Assembly (NCBI RefSeq): GCF_018599195.1
Contig: NZ_JAHFVK010000002.1
Coordinates: 124,001-188,000, forward strand
Length of the DNA: 64,000 nt
Direction: 5' to 3'
Source: Croceibacterium selenioxidans
Lineage (GTDB): Bacteria > Pseudomonadota > Alphaproteobacteria > Sphingomonadales > Sphingomonadaceae
The position numbers were made by a program, and so were the translations under genes. The notes under the pieces were generated by a model. The model ran no database searches. It saw nothing but the letters and a program-made list of their open reading frames with translations, and was not told where the DNA came from. Positions 46,738 through 54,963 of this stretch are shown here, piece by piece (position 1 is the stretch's first letter; each line of letters begins with the position of its first letter).

Positions 46738-48146
46738 GGTACGACTTCCTGCGGATCCGACAGGGGGAAGCGCACAACCACTCGCAACCCGGGATTGTTG
46801 TCCTGCAGGTCGAGCGCGGCCCGGTGAACCCGCGCCGCAGCGGCCACGATGCTGAGCCCGATACCAACCCCTGGCATTCCCCGACTCTCGTCGAGCCGCA
46901 CGAACCGGGACAGAACATCCGCGCGCCGATCGGGTGGTATGCCAGGCCCCTGGTCGGAAACGGTCAGCACTGCCGAGTCCCCTTGCCGTTCGATCGCCAC
47001 CTCGACGCTGGCTCCGGAGGGCGAATACTTGACGGCGTTGTCGATGAGATTGACGACTAGCTGGCCCAGCAAGGCCGGGGCACCCCTGACGCTGGCCGGC
47101 GTCGATCGAAGCTCCAGCGCCACTCCCTTGTCCTCGGCGACCGGTTGATAGAGTTCGACGGCGTCGGCGGCAATCGCGGCCAGATCAACGTCCGCAAAGC
47201 TGACCGAAGTGGTCGCTTCGGCGCGGGCCAGGTTCAGCATGTCCTCGATGATCCGCAGCAACCCCGCCAGATCGTTACGGCTGTCGGCGATGATCTGGCG
47301 CAGTTCCCCCGCGCTCGCGCCTCGCATCTCGGCCAGCTCGAGCCGGGCACTGATACGCGTGAGCGGCGTCTTGAGATCGTGCGCCATGCCGTCCGTGGCC
47401 GCGCGTAAGGATCGCACCACGTGCTCGATCTCGACGAAGCACGCGTTGATCGTCTCGGCCAGACGTTCGTACTCGTCATCATGGCCCGATAGCGGCACGC
47501 GTTCCTCGAGGTTGCCTGCCAGGAAGCGCGTCCCCGTGGTCGAGACCTTCTCCACGAACGCAAGCGCGCGTCTGCTCAGGAGCCAGCCCAGCAACAGGCC
47601 CAGCAATCCGGTGATGACCAACGACCAGAACAACGCCACGAGGTATCGGTCGCGCAGGGCGATGCCGCTCTCGGCAATCTGACCCACCAGCAGCCGGTAT
47701 CCGCCGTCGAGGAGCACCGCGCGAGTCATCACGGTACGGGCGTGAACCGTACCATCGGCGGATATGACGTTGGTGGAGAAGCGCTTGAACCCCGGCTGGT
47801 CAACCTCGCCCGGCCACGCCGTAAGATTACCGACCAGCGGCGTGCCATCGGGGGCGGCCAGGAGATAAAAGAACTCGTTCAGACGCGACAGCGCCTGTTG
47901 TCGCCGCAGGAAAGCGGCCAGTTCCACCGGCCCGCCCACTTCGAAGCGCTCCACCAGGCTGGCCGTCTCGTCGTCGAGCAAGCCTTGCGTCTTCTCGTCC
48001 AGGTAGCGGCTGGTCTGGACGTACTGGACCGTCAGCGCGATACTCGTGGTCAGCAGAGCAATGAGCGTGATCCACAACGCGCCGCGAAAGGCCGCAGCGT
48101 GGGTCGGCTTGCGGGGCTCAGTTACCACCGAGCCTGTATCCGGCAC
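46731..48146 (-). CDS. Sensor histidine kinase of a two-component system
   Basis: Membrane kinase of 471 residues from GTG 48146, which overlaps the regulator gene by 29 bp. Two membrane helices (about 22-44 and 165-187) flank a periplasmic sensor of about 120 residues. A HAMP linker follows, then the HisKA box with the phosphoacceptor histidine in MAHDLKTPLTRISARLEL, and the ATPase with NLIDNAVKYSPSG, DQGPGIPPDRR and GVGIGLSIVAA. The stimulus is not known; the neighbouring HtrA gene hints at envelope stress. It should phosphorylate the upstream OmpR-type regulator. Confidence 0.93.
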   Translation of the reverse strand: MPDTGSVVTEPRKPTHAAAFRGALWITLIALLTTSIALTVQYVQTSRYLDEKTQGLLDDETASLVERFEVGGPVELAAFLRRQQALSRLNEFFYLLAAPDGTPLVGNLTAWPGEVDQPGFKRFSTNVISADGTVHARTVMTRAVLLDGGYRLLVGQIAESGIALRDRYLVALFWSLVITGLLGLLLGWLLSRRALAFVEKVSTTGTRFLAGNLEERVPLSGHDDEYERLAETINACFVEIEHVVRSLRAATDGMAHDLKTPLTRISARLELAEMRGASAGELRQIIADSRNDLAGLLRIIEDMLNLARAEATTSVSFADVDLAAIAADAVELYQPVAEDKGVALELRSTPASVRGAPALLGQLVVNLIDNAVKYSPSGASVEVAIERQGDSAVLTVSDQGPGIPPDRRADVLSRFVRLDESRGMPGVGIGLSIVAAAARVHRAALDLQDNNPGLRVVVRFPLSDPQEVVPD

Positions 48147-48795
48147 CGCGTACTGTATGGATCAAGGGTGTCTCGCCCTCTGCATCGATCTTGCCGCGCA
48201 ACCGGCTGATGTGCACGTCGATGACGTTGGTTCCGGGATTGAAACTGTAGTCCCAGATGGCCTCGAGCAACATCGTTCGGGTGACCACCTGACCGGCGTG
48301 GCGCATCAGGTAATCGAGCAACTGGTATTCCTTGGGCAACAACTCGATCCTGCGCTCACCGCGCGTCGCTGCCCGACTCATCCGGTCCAGCGACAGGTCG
48401 GCCGTCGTGAGTACGGTCTCGGCTTCCTTGCCGCCACTGCGTCGCCGGCTCAAGGCCGTGATCCGCGCGAGCAGTTCGTGGAAGGAGAAGGGCTTGGGCA
48501 AGTAGTCGTCCGCCCCGGCGTTCAGACCTGCGACCCTGTCGTCCACTTGCCCGAGCGCGGACAGGAACAGGACAGGCGTATCGCGATCCTCGGCACGAAA
48601 CGCGGTCAGCACCGTCAGCCCGTCCATCTGCGGCAGATTGCGATCGAGGATGATGGCATCGTATTCGTGAGTCATCGCAGCTGTGAGGCCGTCGAGCCCT
48701 CCCACGACGTGGTCGCAGCTATGACCGAGCTCGGCCAGGCCCTGTACGATGAAGGACGCCGTGGACGGATCGTCTTCGATCAACAGAAGTTTCAG
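48118..48795 (-). CDS. OmpR-family response regulator, probable CTG start
   Basis: Receiver plus winged-helix DNA-binding regulator of 225 residues. No ATG, GTG or TTG lies in frame before the TTG at 48783, which would cut off the first beta strand. CTG at 48795, 3 nt after GGGAGAAG, restores the standard opening LKLLLIEDD and puts the phosphoacceptor aspartate (LDRNLPQMDG) at residue 51, the usual position. Conserved T/S and K follow in FLSALG and YLPKPF. The effector domain ends NVIDVHISRLRGKID and HTVRGAGYRL. The histidine kinase follows with an overlap. Confidence 0.88.
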   Translation of the reverse strand: MKLLLIEDDPSTASFIVQGLAELGHSCDHVVGGLDGLTAAMTHEYDAIILDRNLPQMDGLTVLTAFRAEDRDTPVLFLSALGQVDDRVAGLNAGADDYLPKPFSFHELLARITALSRRRSGGKEAETVLTTADLSLDRMSRAATRGERRIELLPKEYQLLDYLMRHAGQVVTRTMLLEAIWDYSFNPGTNVIDVHISRLRGKIDAEGETPLIHTVRGAGYRLGGN

Positions 48796-48871
48796 GATCT
48801 TCTCCCAATCACTTTGCCGTTTGATGATAGAGTAGGATGATCAGGGGTGCCCGCCAAGACCGATGGCCGCA

Positions 48872-50173
48872 TCATTGGGCTCGGCGCACCGACTTGAACG
48901 TCTCACGAAGGTCTTGGCTCAATGCTTGCGGTTGCTCCCAGGCCGCGAAATGCGTGCCTTTGTCGTGACGCCTGTAGAAGACGAGATGCGGATAGGCCTT
49001 GCGCGTCCAGCTCTCTGGGGCCTGATAGATCTCTTCCCGGAAGGCGCTCACACCGGTCGGCAGCGGAACCCCCTTTGGCGCAAAGAAGGGAAGCTTGCTT
49101 TCCCGGTAAAGTCGAGCCGACGACACCGCCGTGTTGGTCAGCCAATAGAGCGTGATATTGTCGACAATATCGTCCCTGGTCAGGCCCTCGCTCGCCCCGT
49201 CGAACACCCTGGAGATCAGATTATAGCTCTGGATGTCATGGTCGATGATCCAGGCAGCGAGTCCCACCGGCGAGTCGGCAAGCGCATAGAGTGTCTGTGG
49301 CCTGCCGGCCATTTCCTGCGCATACCCAAGACCATTCGAGTAGAAATCGACTAGCTGATCCCAGGCATGCTTCTCCTCGGCGTTTAAGCCTGCGGGTTCA
49401 GGCCCGCCGGGTATGAGTGGGGCGATATCAGGTGGAACCGTGGCCGGCATGTTGGTGTGGATCGCCAGCAAACCGGGCGGCTGTTGAAGCGCCATTTGCT
49501 CGGTGACGGCATTGCCCCAGTCTCCGCCTTGGGCGACATAGCGATCGTAGCCGAGACGCTGCATCAGGACCGCCCAGGCGCGCGCTATGTGCTGCGGGTC
49601 CCAGCCGTTGACGGCCGGCTTGCCCGAGAAGCCGTAGCCTGGGAGAGACGGGATCACGACATCGAACGCATCGGCAGGGGTCCCTCCATGCGCGGTCGGG
49701 TCTGTCAGCGGACCGATGATCTTCAGCTGTTCAATGATCGACCCGGGCCAGCCGTGGGTGACAATTACCGGCAGCGCGTTCGGGTGTTTCGATTTCACCT
49801 GGATGAAGTGGATGTCGACTCCGTCGATATTCGTAATGAAGTTCGGGTAGGCATTGATTTGCGCCTCGGCCCGGCGCCAATCGTGATGGTTCGCCCAATA
49901 GTCGGCGAGCTTTTGGATCGTCGCCAAGTGGACCCCTTGCGTCGGGTCAGTTTCGCGCTCGGGCCAATTCGTGGCCCGTATCCGCCGTCGCAGATCGTCC
50001 AAGCTTTCATCGGAAAACTGCGCCCGGAATGGACGGATGGAGTCCGCGTCGGCGGTTCGGCCAATCAGAGCCTCCTCCGCTGCTGACGCGGCAGTCTGGC
50101 TCAGTAGGGTCGCGGCTCCAACGGCTGCTGACCCAGCCAGGACAGTGCGTCGGTTGACAGTCGCATCGGTCAC
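48872..50173 (-). CDS. Epoxide hydrolase with Tat-type signal
   Basis: Alpha/beta-hydrolase epoxide hydrolase, 433 residues from GTG 50173 with AAGGAG 8 nt upstream. A twin-arginine signal (NRRTVLAGSAAVGAATLLS) suggests folded export. The N-terminal EHN domain (RPFRAQFSDESLDDLRRRIR) is typical, and the core has HGWPGSIIEQLKI, the nucleophile aspartate in AQGGDWGNAV, and the histidine in HFAAWEQPQALSQDLR. Such enzymes open epoxides to diols in xenobiotic or terpenoid breakdown. It is the first gene of a catabolic-looking stretch; a gene-free region of 492 bp lies upstream. Confidence 0.92.
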   Translation of the reverse strand: MTDATVNRRTVLAGSAAVGAATLLSQTAASAAEEALIGRTADADSIRPFRAQFSDESLDDLRRRIRATNWPERETDPTQGVHLATIQKLADYWANHHDWRRAEAQINAYPNFITNIDGVDIHFIQVKSKHPNALPVIVTHGWPGSIIEQLKIIGPLTDPTAHGGTPADAFDVVIPSLPGYGFSGKPAVNGWDPQHIARAWAVLMQRLGYDRYVAQGGDWGNAVTEQMALQQPPGLLAIHTNMPATVPPDIAPLIPGGPEPAGLNAEEKHAWDQLVDFYSNGLGYAQEMAGRPQTLYALADSPVGLAAWIIDHDIQSYNLISRVFDGASEGLTRDDIVDNITLYWLTNTAVSSARLYRESKLPFFAPKGVPLPTGVSAFREEIYQAPESWTRKAYPHLVFYRRHDKGTHFAAWEQPQALSQDLRETFKSVRRAQ

Positions 50174-50665
50174 GATCGATCTCCTTATTCGGGGTTATCC
50201 TCTGACGTCACCTCCCGGGAGCATGCCGAAAGCGGCAGGTTACCGGTCGTGGTCAGTCATCGAGGATCCGCAGATGTGATCTTCCCTCGCGACTCCCTAT
50301 TCAGTCGTCGCGGCCATACCGGCTCCTGGTACTTTGGTTGTTGGGGCCGCGGCGTGTGCCGTAGCTAGCCGAAACTCGCTGAGCCTCTCGGTGGAGGCAA
50401 TCAGGCAAAACCCCGGTCTCCGATTACCGTGTGCCCCGAGCGCGGCGGGAATGGCGCCTTCCGCTTCCCCAGGGTCGCCACCGATCGCAATCCTGCGCCC
50501 GCTGGCGCCGGGACTGTCTTTGGTTCAACGGCTTAGCTTTCTGGACCTTGGCCTGTATCACGTGCAAGCCGTCAGCGTGCGAAATCCTATCAGGGCATTC
50601 GCCTGAAGACGCCATTGGCGATTAGCGGTGTAGGTTGGAGCAACGACAGCAAGGACTGCATCAAG
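50174..50665. other. Gene-free stretch upstream of the SDR gene
   Basis: These 492 bp between the epoxide hydrolase (minus) and the SDR (plus) contain short open frames in several phases, none with a recognisable protein pattern or Shine-Dalgarno support. I see no clear terminator, palindrome or promoter. It should hold both divergent promoters and may contain decayed coding sequence. Confidence 0.4.
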
Positions 50666-51454
50666 ATGGATTTGGGAATCAGGGGTCGAAAGGCAATCGT
50701 CAATGGCGGCAGCGCTGGCATGGGACGAAGCGCTGCCCTGGCATTGGCTCGGGAGGGCGTCGAACTCTTCGTCTCTGCCCGCGGCGAAGCTAGGCTGCAA
50801 CAGACTTGCCGCGAAATCGCTGACCAGACTGGCGCAAACGTTATTCCGATCTGCGCCGATCACAGCACTGACGAGGGCAGAGAGAAGATCCTCGCCAGCT
50901 GTCCCGATCCTGACATCCTGGTCGGGACTTGCGCGCCCCCTCCCATGACACCTGATTATCGGTCGATCACTGGCGAGCAGTGGCGCGAAGCGATCGACAT
51001 TTCGCTCCTCTCGCCGATCGAGTTCATGCGCCGGGTGCTGGACGGGATGGTCGAGCGCCGATGGGGCAGGATCGTCAATATCGCGACGGTTGCCGCAAAA
51101 TATCCCGGAGAAATCCGGGTGTTATCAGGCAGCACGCGCGCCGCATTGGCAAACTATACGGTGGCGATTTCCAAGGCGGTGGCGAAACACAACGTTGCCA
51201 TCAACAACCTTTTGCCGGGGATGCATCACAGCGCCTTCGTCGAAGAACAGTTCTCCGAACGAGCAAGAACCAAGGGTACGACTTACGAGCAGGAAGTGGC
51301 GGAATTCTCTCGCGAGTGGCGAATTGCTGCTGGGCGCTTTGGCGATTGCGATGACGTGGGCGCCTTCGTGGCCATGTTTTGCAGCGAATTTGCGAACTAC
51401 ACTACCGGACAAAGCCTGGTAATCGACGGAGGAGCGACGACATCGACGTTCTGA
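50666..51454 (+). CDS. Atypical short-chain dehydrogenase/reductase
   Basis: SDR of 262 residues from ATG 50666. The cofactor motif reads NGGSAGMGR, a variant of TGGxxGxG, and the fold continues with ADHSTDEGREK. In the catalytic region STRAALANYTVAISKAVAKH the lysine is present, but the tyrosine is six residues before it rather than four (valine sits at the usual tyrosine site). This resembles a subgroup in which the Tyr is shifted or missing, so activity is uncertain. The C terminus is standard (YTTGQSLVIDGGATTSTF). It is convergent with the NTF2-like gene, 9 bp apart. Confidence 0.85.
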   Translation: MDLGIRGRKAIVNGGSAGMGRSAALALAREGVELFVSARGEARLQQTCREIADQTGANVIPICADHSTDEGREKILASCPDPDILVGTCAPPPMTPDYRSITGEQWREAIDISLLSPIEFMRRVLDGMVERRWGRIVNIATVAAKYPGEIRVLSGSTRAALANYTVAISKAVAKHNVAINNLLPGMHHSAFVEEQFSERARTKGTTYEQEVAEFSREWRIAAGRFGDCDDVGAFVAMFCSEFANYTTGQSLVIDGGATTSTF

Positions 51455-51463
51455 GGACCTGGC

Positions 51464-51979
51464 TCAGAGTTTGGCCGGTTTGAAGGCGGCTCCCGCGAGC
51501 GGCGCAGGTTTCGGCCGAGCGACCCGCTCACCGGTTTGTCCGGCAAATGCCTTCAGAACGGGGCCCGACCAATCGCGAATGATGCGTTCCGCCAGGCGCC
51601 ATTGGCCCGCTTCGTGCCGAAAGAGATCCTCGTAGTACCCCATCACATTGAGGAGGTGGGGACCGTCGCCTTGTCGCAGAGCGACCGCGGCATACGACAC
51701 TGCGCGCGCTCCGTTCTCACTGGGAGTTATCAACGTATTGGTTACATGATGCTGACGCCCCGCCGACGACGGCAGGTCGCGGAAGAAGGTGGCGAAATGG
51801 CGCAGAGCCTCTGTGCCCCGCCACTCTTCCGGCGCCTCGAACGCATCCCAAATCAACGCGCCGTCGCTGCAAAAGCACGCGACGAAACCCGCGACATCTC
51901 CGGTATCGAGCGCCCATGCGTAGCGAGATATCACATCCCGAATGGCGAGCTGGTCGTCGGTCGACAGGGGCTGCGCCAT
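51464..51979 (-). CDS. SnoaL/NTF2-like protein
   Basis: The protein has 171 residues from ATG 51979. The NTF2-like domain covers about 8-140: DDQLAIRDVISRYAWALDTG, then FVACFCSDGALIWDAFEAP, GTEALRHFATFFRDLP, and the curved sheet with GRQHHVTNTLITP and YYEDLFRHEAGQWRLAERI. This is the pattern of small hydratases, isomerases and dehydratases found in catabolic gene clusters. The C-terminal tail (RPKPAPLAGAAFKPAKL) is short and basic. It lies 3 bp after the DUF3237 gene on the same strand, so they are cotranscribed. Confidence 0.88.
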   Translation of the reverse strand: MAQPLSTDDQLAIRDVISRYAWALDTGDVAGFVACFCSDGALIWDAFEAPEEWRGTEALRHFATFFRDLPSSAGRQHHVTNTLITPSENGARAVSYAAVALRQGDGPHLLNVMGYYEDLFRHEAGQWRLAERIIRDWSGPVLKAFAGQTGERVARPKPAPLAGAAFKPAKL

Positions 51980-51982
51980 GGC

Positions 51983-52453
51983 TCAGGTGACCGCGTAATA
52001 GTCGAATTGGGTTGATGAACCGCGGCGCTCGGCCACCCCGACGAAGATGGTGCGATTGAGCCAATCATGCTGTCCCGCCGGAGCTTCGAAGCGGGGAGTG
52101 ATCCGGCAATAGGTTTCTTTCGGATCGACGCTCTCACCAGCCTCAATCCGGGCCATGGCTTCCGGGTTGGAATAAGCAAGGCCGCGATTTTGAATGTAGA
52201 TCGGCGTCCCGTCGTCCGCCTCTAACATGTAGTTAGCGTCGAACTCTATCAGCCCACTTGGCCAAATGTGCGGCCAGTCACCGCCGGAATGGGGTACGAC
52301 CCGGCCCTTGAGCCGAGGTCCACTGACTTCGCCTCCTACAACTGAGACAAAGCCTCTGGTGAAGCCTTTGAAGCCGGGCACGAACCGGGTTCTTGGCCCG
52401 TCACCAAAGTCCAGCCGGACATGAAACGCCAAATCCAGCGCAGGTCTATCCAA
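51983..52453 (-). CDS. DUF3237-family protein, TTG start
   Basis: The protein has 156 residues from TTG 52453, with GGGAG and GAGA sequence just before it. It is the small beta-barrel DUF3237 family: LAFHVRLDFGDGPRTRFVPG, then GGEVSGPRLKGRVVPHSGGDW, the YMLEADDGTPIYIQNRG motif, and GQHDWLNRTIFVGVAERR. Family members are found next to dehydrogenases in degradation clusters, and the function is unknown. It is divergent from the GMC oxidoreductase, with 138 bp in between. Confidence 0.85.
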   Translation of the reverse strand: MDRPALDLAFHVRLDFGDGPRTRFVPGFKGFTRGFVSVVGGEVSGPRLKGRVVPHSGGDWPHIWPSGLIEFDANYMLEADDGTPIYIQNRGLAYSNPEAMARIEAGESVDPKETYCRITPRFEAPAGQHDWLNRTIFVGVAERRGSSTQFDYYAVT

Positions 52454-52591
52454 GCCGTCTCTCCCTCCCGATGCGCGGTGCAACAGGCCCCGCGTTTATG
52501 GCATGGCGCGGCGCCCTGGCGGCAGAAAAGTCTTTGCTGCCTCAAGCGATTCGCTAGGCACCGGCAAAGTCTTAACGGAGGGTCGCGAGGG

Positions 52592-54181
52592 TTGGAAGAG
52601 TACGACTATATTGTCGTCGGCGCAGGAAGCGCGGGCTGTGTCCTGGCCAACCGCCTGAGCTCCGATCCTTCGAGGCGAGTAGCGCTCGTCGAGGCGGGTG
52701 GTGAGGGGCGACATCCCTTGATCGACATGCCGCTCACCTGGATGCAGGCGGCCGCTTCGGATCGGTTCATCTGGGGATACGAAAGCGCCCCCGATCCCAA
52801 CCTCGACGGGCGGACTCAGCCAATACCCCGCGGCAAGGTCCTGGGTGGATGCTCCTCCATCAATGGCACGATGTACATCCGTGGGGCGGCCGCGGATTAT
52901 GATGGCTGGCGCGACGGCGGACTTGCGGGATGGGGCTACGATGACGTCCTGCCCTATTTCAGGCGGTCCGAAGCGTACTGGCGCGGAGCTACCGCCGGCC
53001 ATGGGGCGAGCGGGGAAATGCATGTCACGCCCATGCGCCCTGACCCCCAGCTCTATCCTGCCTTTCTGGAGACAGCGGAGGCTCTTGGTTATTCGAGGTG
53101 TGACGACTTCAACACGGCCCGGCCCGAAGGGTTCGGCATGCCTGACTGCACGATAAGGAGCGGCCGCCGGGACAGTACCGCACGTGCCTTTCTCGATCCG
53201 ATCCGCAACAGGCCTAATCTCAACATCGTCACCAATAGCTCGGCGACGCGCATCCTCTTCGAAGGACGTCGGGCGCGGGGTGTCGAACTTGCCGACAGAT
53301 CGGGCTCGAGGACGCTTCATTGCAAGGGCGAGGTGATCTTGTGCGCAGGGGCCTTGAACAGTCCGCACCTGCTGATGGTGTCAGGCATTGGTTCCGGCCA
53401 AGCCCTAACCCAGTTCGGGATCGAGCCGCTGGTCGACCTTCCAGGCGTAGGCCAGGACTTACAGGACCATCCGATCGCGATGGGGATGTGGAAATCGGCG
53501 GCCAAGATTGGTTTCAACAGGGACATCCGCCTCGATCGGCTGGCCCTGAATTACTTGCGGTGGCAGCTCTTCGGGACCGGTCCGCTTAGCCAGAGCCCCA
53601 TGTCGATCCAGGGCTTCATCCGGTCGGATACAGAACAGGAGCGGCCCGATCTGCAATTCCAGATAGTTCACAGCGGGTATGATGCACGCCCGTGGTTTCC
53701 AGGTTGGCGCAAGGCACCGACACCCATGTTTTCCTGCGGGTCCATCCTGCTCAATCCGGAAAGCCGGGGGGAGGTAAAGCTTGTCTCGGCGGATCCCCTG
53801 GCATTGCCCCAAGTGCAGTTCAACTTCATGAGCGCGGAAGGGGACCGCGAGCGGCTGCGAAGGGGTTTCCGTTTCATCAGGACGTTCTTCGAGACCCGGC
53901 CGGCCCGCAATCTGGTGGAACACGAGCTTGCCCCCGGTCCCGACGCACAAAGCGACGCGGCGATCGATGCCTGGCTGCGACAGTCCCTGATCAGCGCGGG
54001 CCATCCGACCAGCACCTGCGCCATGGGAAGCGTGGTGAACGGTGACTTGAGCGTCATGGGCGTGGAAAGACTGCGCGTGGCCGATGCATCGGTGATGCCC
54101 ACCATCATTCGCGGGAACACCCATGCGCCCACCGTGATGATCGCGGAAAAGGCGGCTGACTTGATTGCAGGTCGAAGCTGA
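52592..54181 (+). CDS. GMC-family FAD oxidoreductase (choline dehydrogenase-like), TTG start
   Basis: Glucose-methanol-choline oxidoreductase of 529 residues, from a TTG at 52592 with GGAGG about 9 nt before it. The FAD-binding motif EYDYIVVGAGSAGCVLANRL begins at residue 3, as usual for the family; the IPRGKVLGGCSSINGTMYIR segment (about 76-95) is the GMC signature. The C-terminal active-site histidine is in GHPTSTCAMGS and the flavin-facing end is RVADASVMPTIIRGN, THAP. In-frame codons upstream to 52421 would put 57 residues with no family likeness before the FAD motif. It probably oxidises an alcohol to an aldehyde in the same pathway as its neighbours. Confidence 0.93.
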   Translation: MEEYDYIVVGAGSAGCVLANRLSSDPSRRVALVEAGGEGRHPLIDMPLTWMQAAASDRFIWGYESAPDPNLDGRTQPIPRGKVLGGCSSINGTMYIRGAAADYDGWRDGGLAGWGYDDVLPYFRRSEAYWRGATAGHGASGEMHVTPMRPDPQLYPAFLETAEALGYSRCDDFNTARPEGFGMPDCTIRSGRRDSTARAFLDPIRNRPNLNIVTNSSATRILFEGRRARGVELADRSGSRTLHCKGEVILCAGALNSPHLLMVSGIGSGQALTQFGIEPLVDLPGVGQDLQDHPIAMGMWKSAAKIGFNRDIRLDRLALNYLRWQLFGTGPLSQSPMSIQGFIRSDTEQERPDLQFQIVHSGYDARPWFPGWRKAPTPMFSCGSILLNPESRGEVKLVSADPLALPQVQFNFMSAEGDRERLRRGFRFIRTFFETRPARNLVEHELAPGPDAQSDAAIDAWLRQSLISAGHPTSTCAMGSVVNGDLSVMGVERLRVADASVMPTIIRGNTHAPTVMIAEKAADLIAGRS

Positions 54182-54204
54182 TCTTGCGCGTCGGGATACC
54201 CGTC

Positions 54205-54374
54205 TCAACGGAGTGATGCATTCCTAGCAACGCTAGTCGACGGGCCCCAGGCGATCACGAAGAAGGCCACGATAAGCAACGAAGCCAGGACACCAAGGGA
54301 GAGAGAAAAGCTCCCACTGGTCGCTTCAATTGATGCCTTGGCCTCGCGATGCCGTGCTTGGATGTCCCCTCGGC
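54205..54374 (-). pseudogene. Possible remnant of a small membrane protein
   Basis: On the minus strand an open frame of about 55 codons ends at TGA 54205-54207 and reads LSLGVLASLLIVAFFVIAWG near its end, a good membrane helix. No ATG, GTG or TTG precedes it before an in-frame TAG near 54374, so it is either a decayed gene or chance. It fills part of the gap between the GMC gene and DUF1810. Confidence 0.3.
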
Positions 54375-54396
54375 GCTAGGCCGGATTGACGAGGTG

Positions 54397-54846
54397 CTAG
54401 TCGCCCTCGTTCAACAGACGGAGTGTCATAAGATCGGGCCCATCGAACCATCGCTCCAGGGCCGCTTGGAATAACTTCGCCTGCGATGCTTCCGCGAACA
54501 ACGTGAGGGAGGATCGCAGTTTCATGGCGTCGACCACGCCGAACACTTGCTCGACCCTCATCTCGGGCAATTCCTGCAGTACCTCGACACATTCCAGCAG
54601 ACGTGTCCCGAGCGGCCGGTGGGCTAGATAGGCCTTCGCTTCCTCGATCGAGGTGATCGCAAACCGCTGAGCCAATTCGCTGCGACCCAGTCCCCTGAGC
54701 TGGGGAAAAACATACCACATCCAATGGGTGCGCTTAGCCCCGCGCCTAAGTTCGCATAGCGCCGTTGCATAGGTGGCCTGCTGTGCGACAACAAACCGCT
54801 TAAGATTGAACGGGTCGGCATCCTGTTCGAACTGAACCGGTGACAT
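54397..54846 (-). CDS. DUF1810-family protein
   Basis: The protein has 149 residues from ATG 54846. The sequence DPFNLKRFVVAQQATYATAL, ELRRGAKRTHWMWYVFPQLRG and GTRLLECVEVLQELP are the classic DUF1810 pattern (a soluble, helical, calpastatin-domain-like fold). Proteins of this family are often near stress or toxin-like genes but are not characterised. It stands on the same strand as kdpD upstream, 117 bp from its end. Confidence 0.9.
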   Translation of the reverse strand: MSPVQFEQDADPFNLKRFVVAQQATYATALCELRRGAKRTHWMWYVFPQLRGLGRSELAQRFAITSIEEAKAYLAHRPLGTRLLECVEVLQELPEMRVEQVFGVVDAMKLRSSLTLFAEASQAKLFQAALERWFDGPDLMTLRLLNEGD

Positions 54847-54963
54847 AGACTCCGTTTAGCAAATCCACGGGTCCATCGCATCGATCAACTTTTGGTCCAG
54901 ACCGATAGAGGGCGGTCCGGTCTCGGCCGCGCCTCGTTCGAAGCCTCCGTGCCCTCCCCTGCA

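Noticed and set aside
50334-50606. 90-codon open frame in the gap before the SDR gene
   Set aside because: No Shine-Dalgarno, odd composition and competing frames on both strands; no protein pattern could be recognised.
54326-54724. Alternative minus-strand frame overlapping the DUF1810 gene
   Set aside because: It overlaps a recognisable DUF1810 protein in another phase and has arginine/serine-rich shadow composition.
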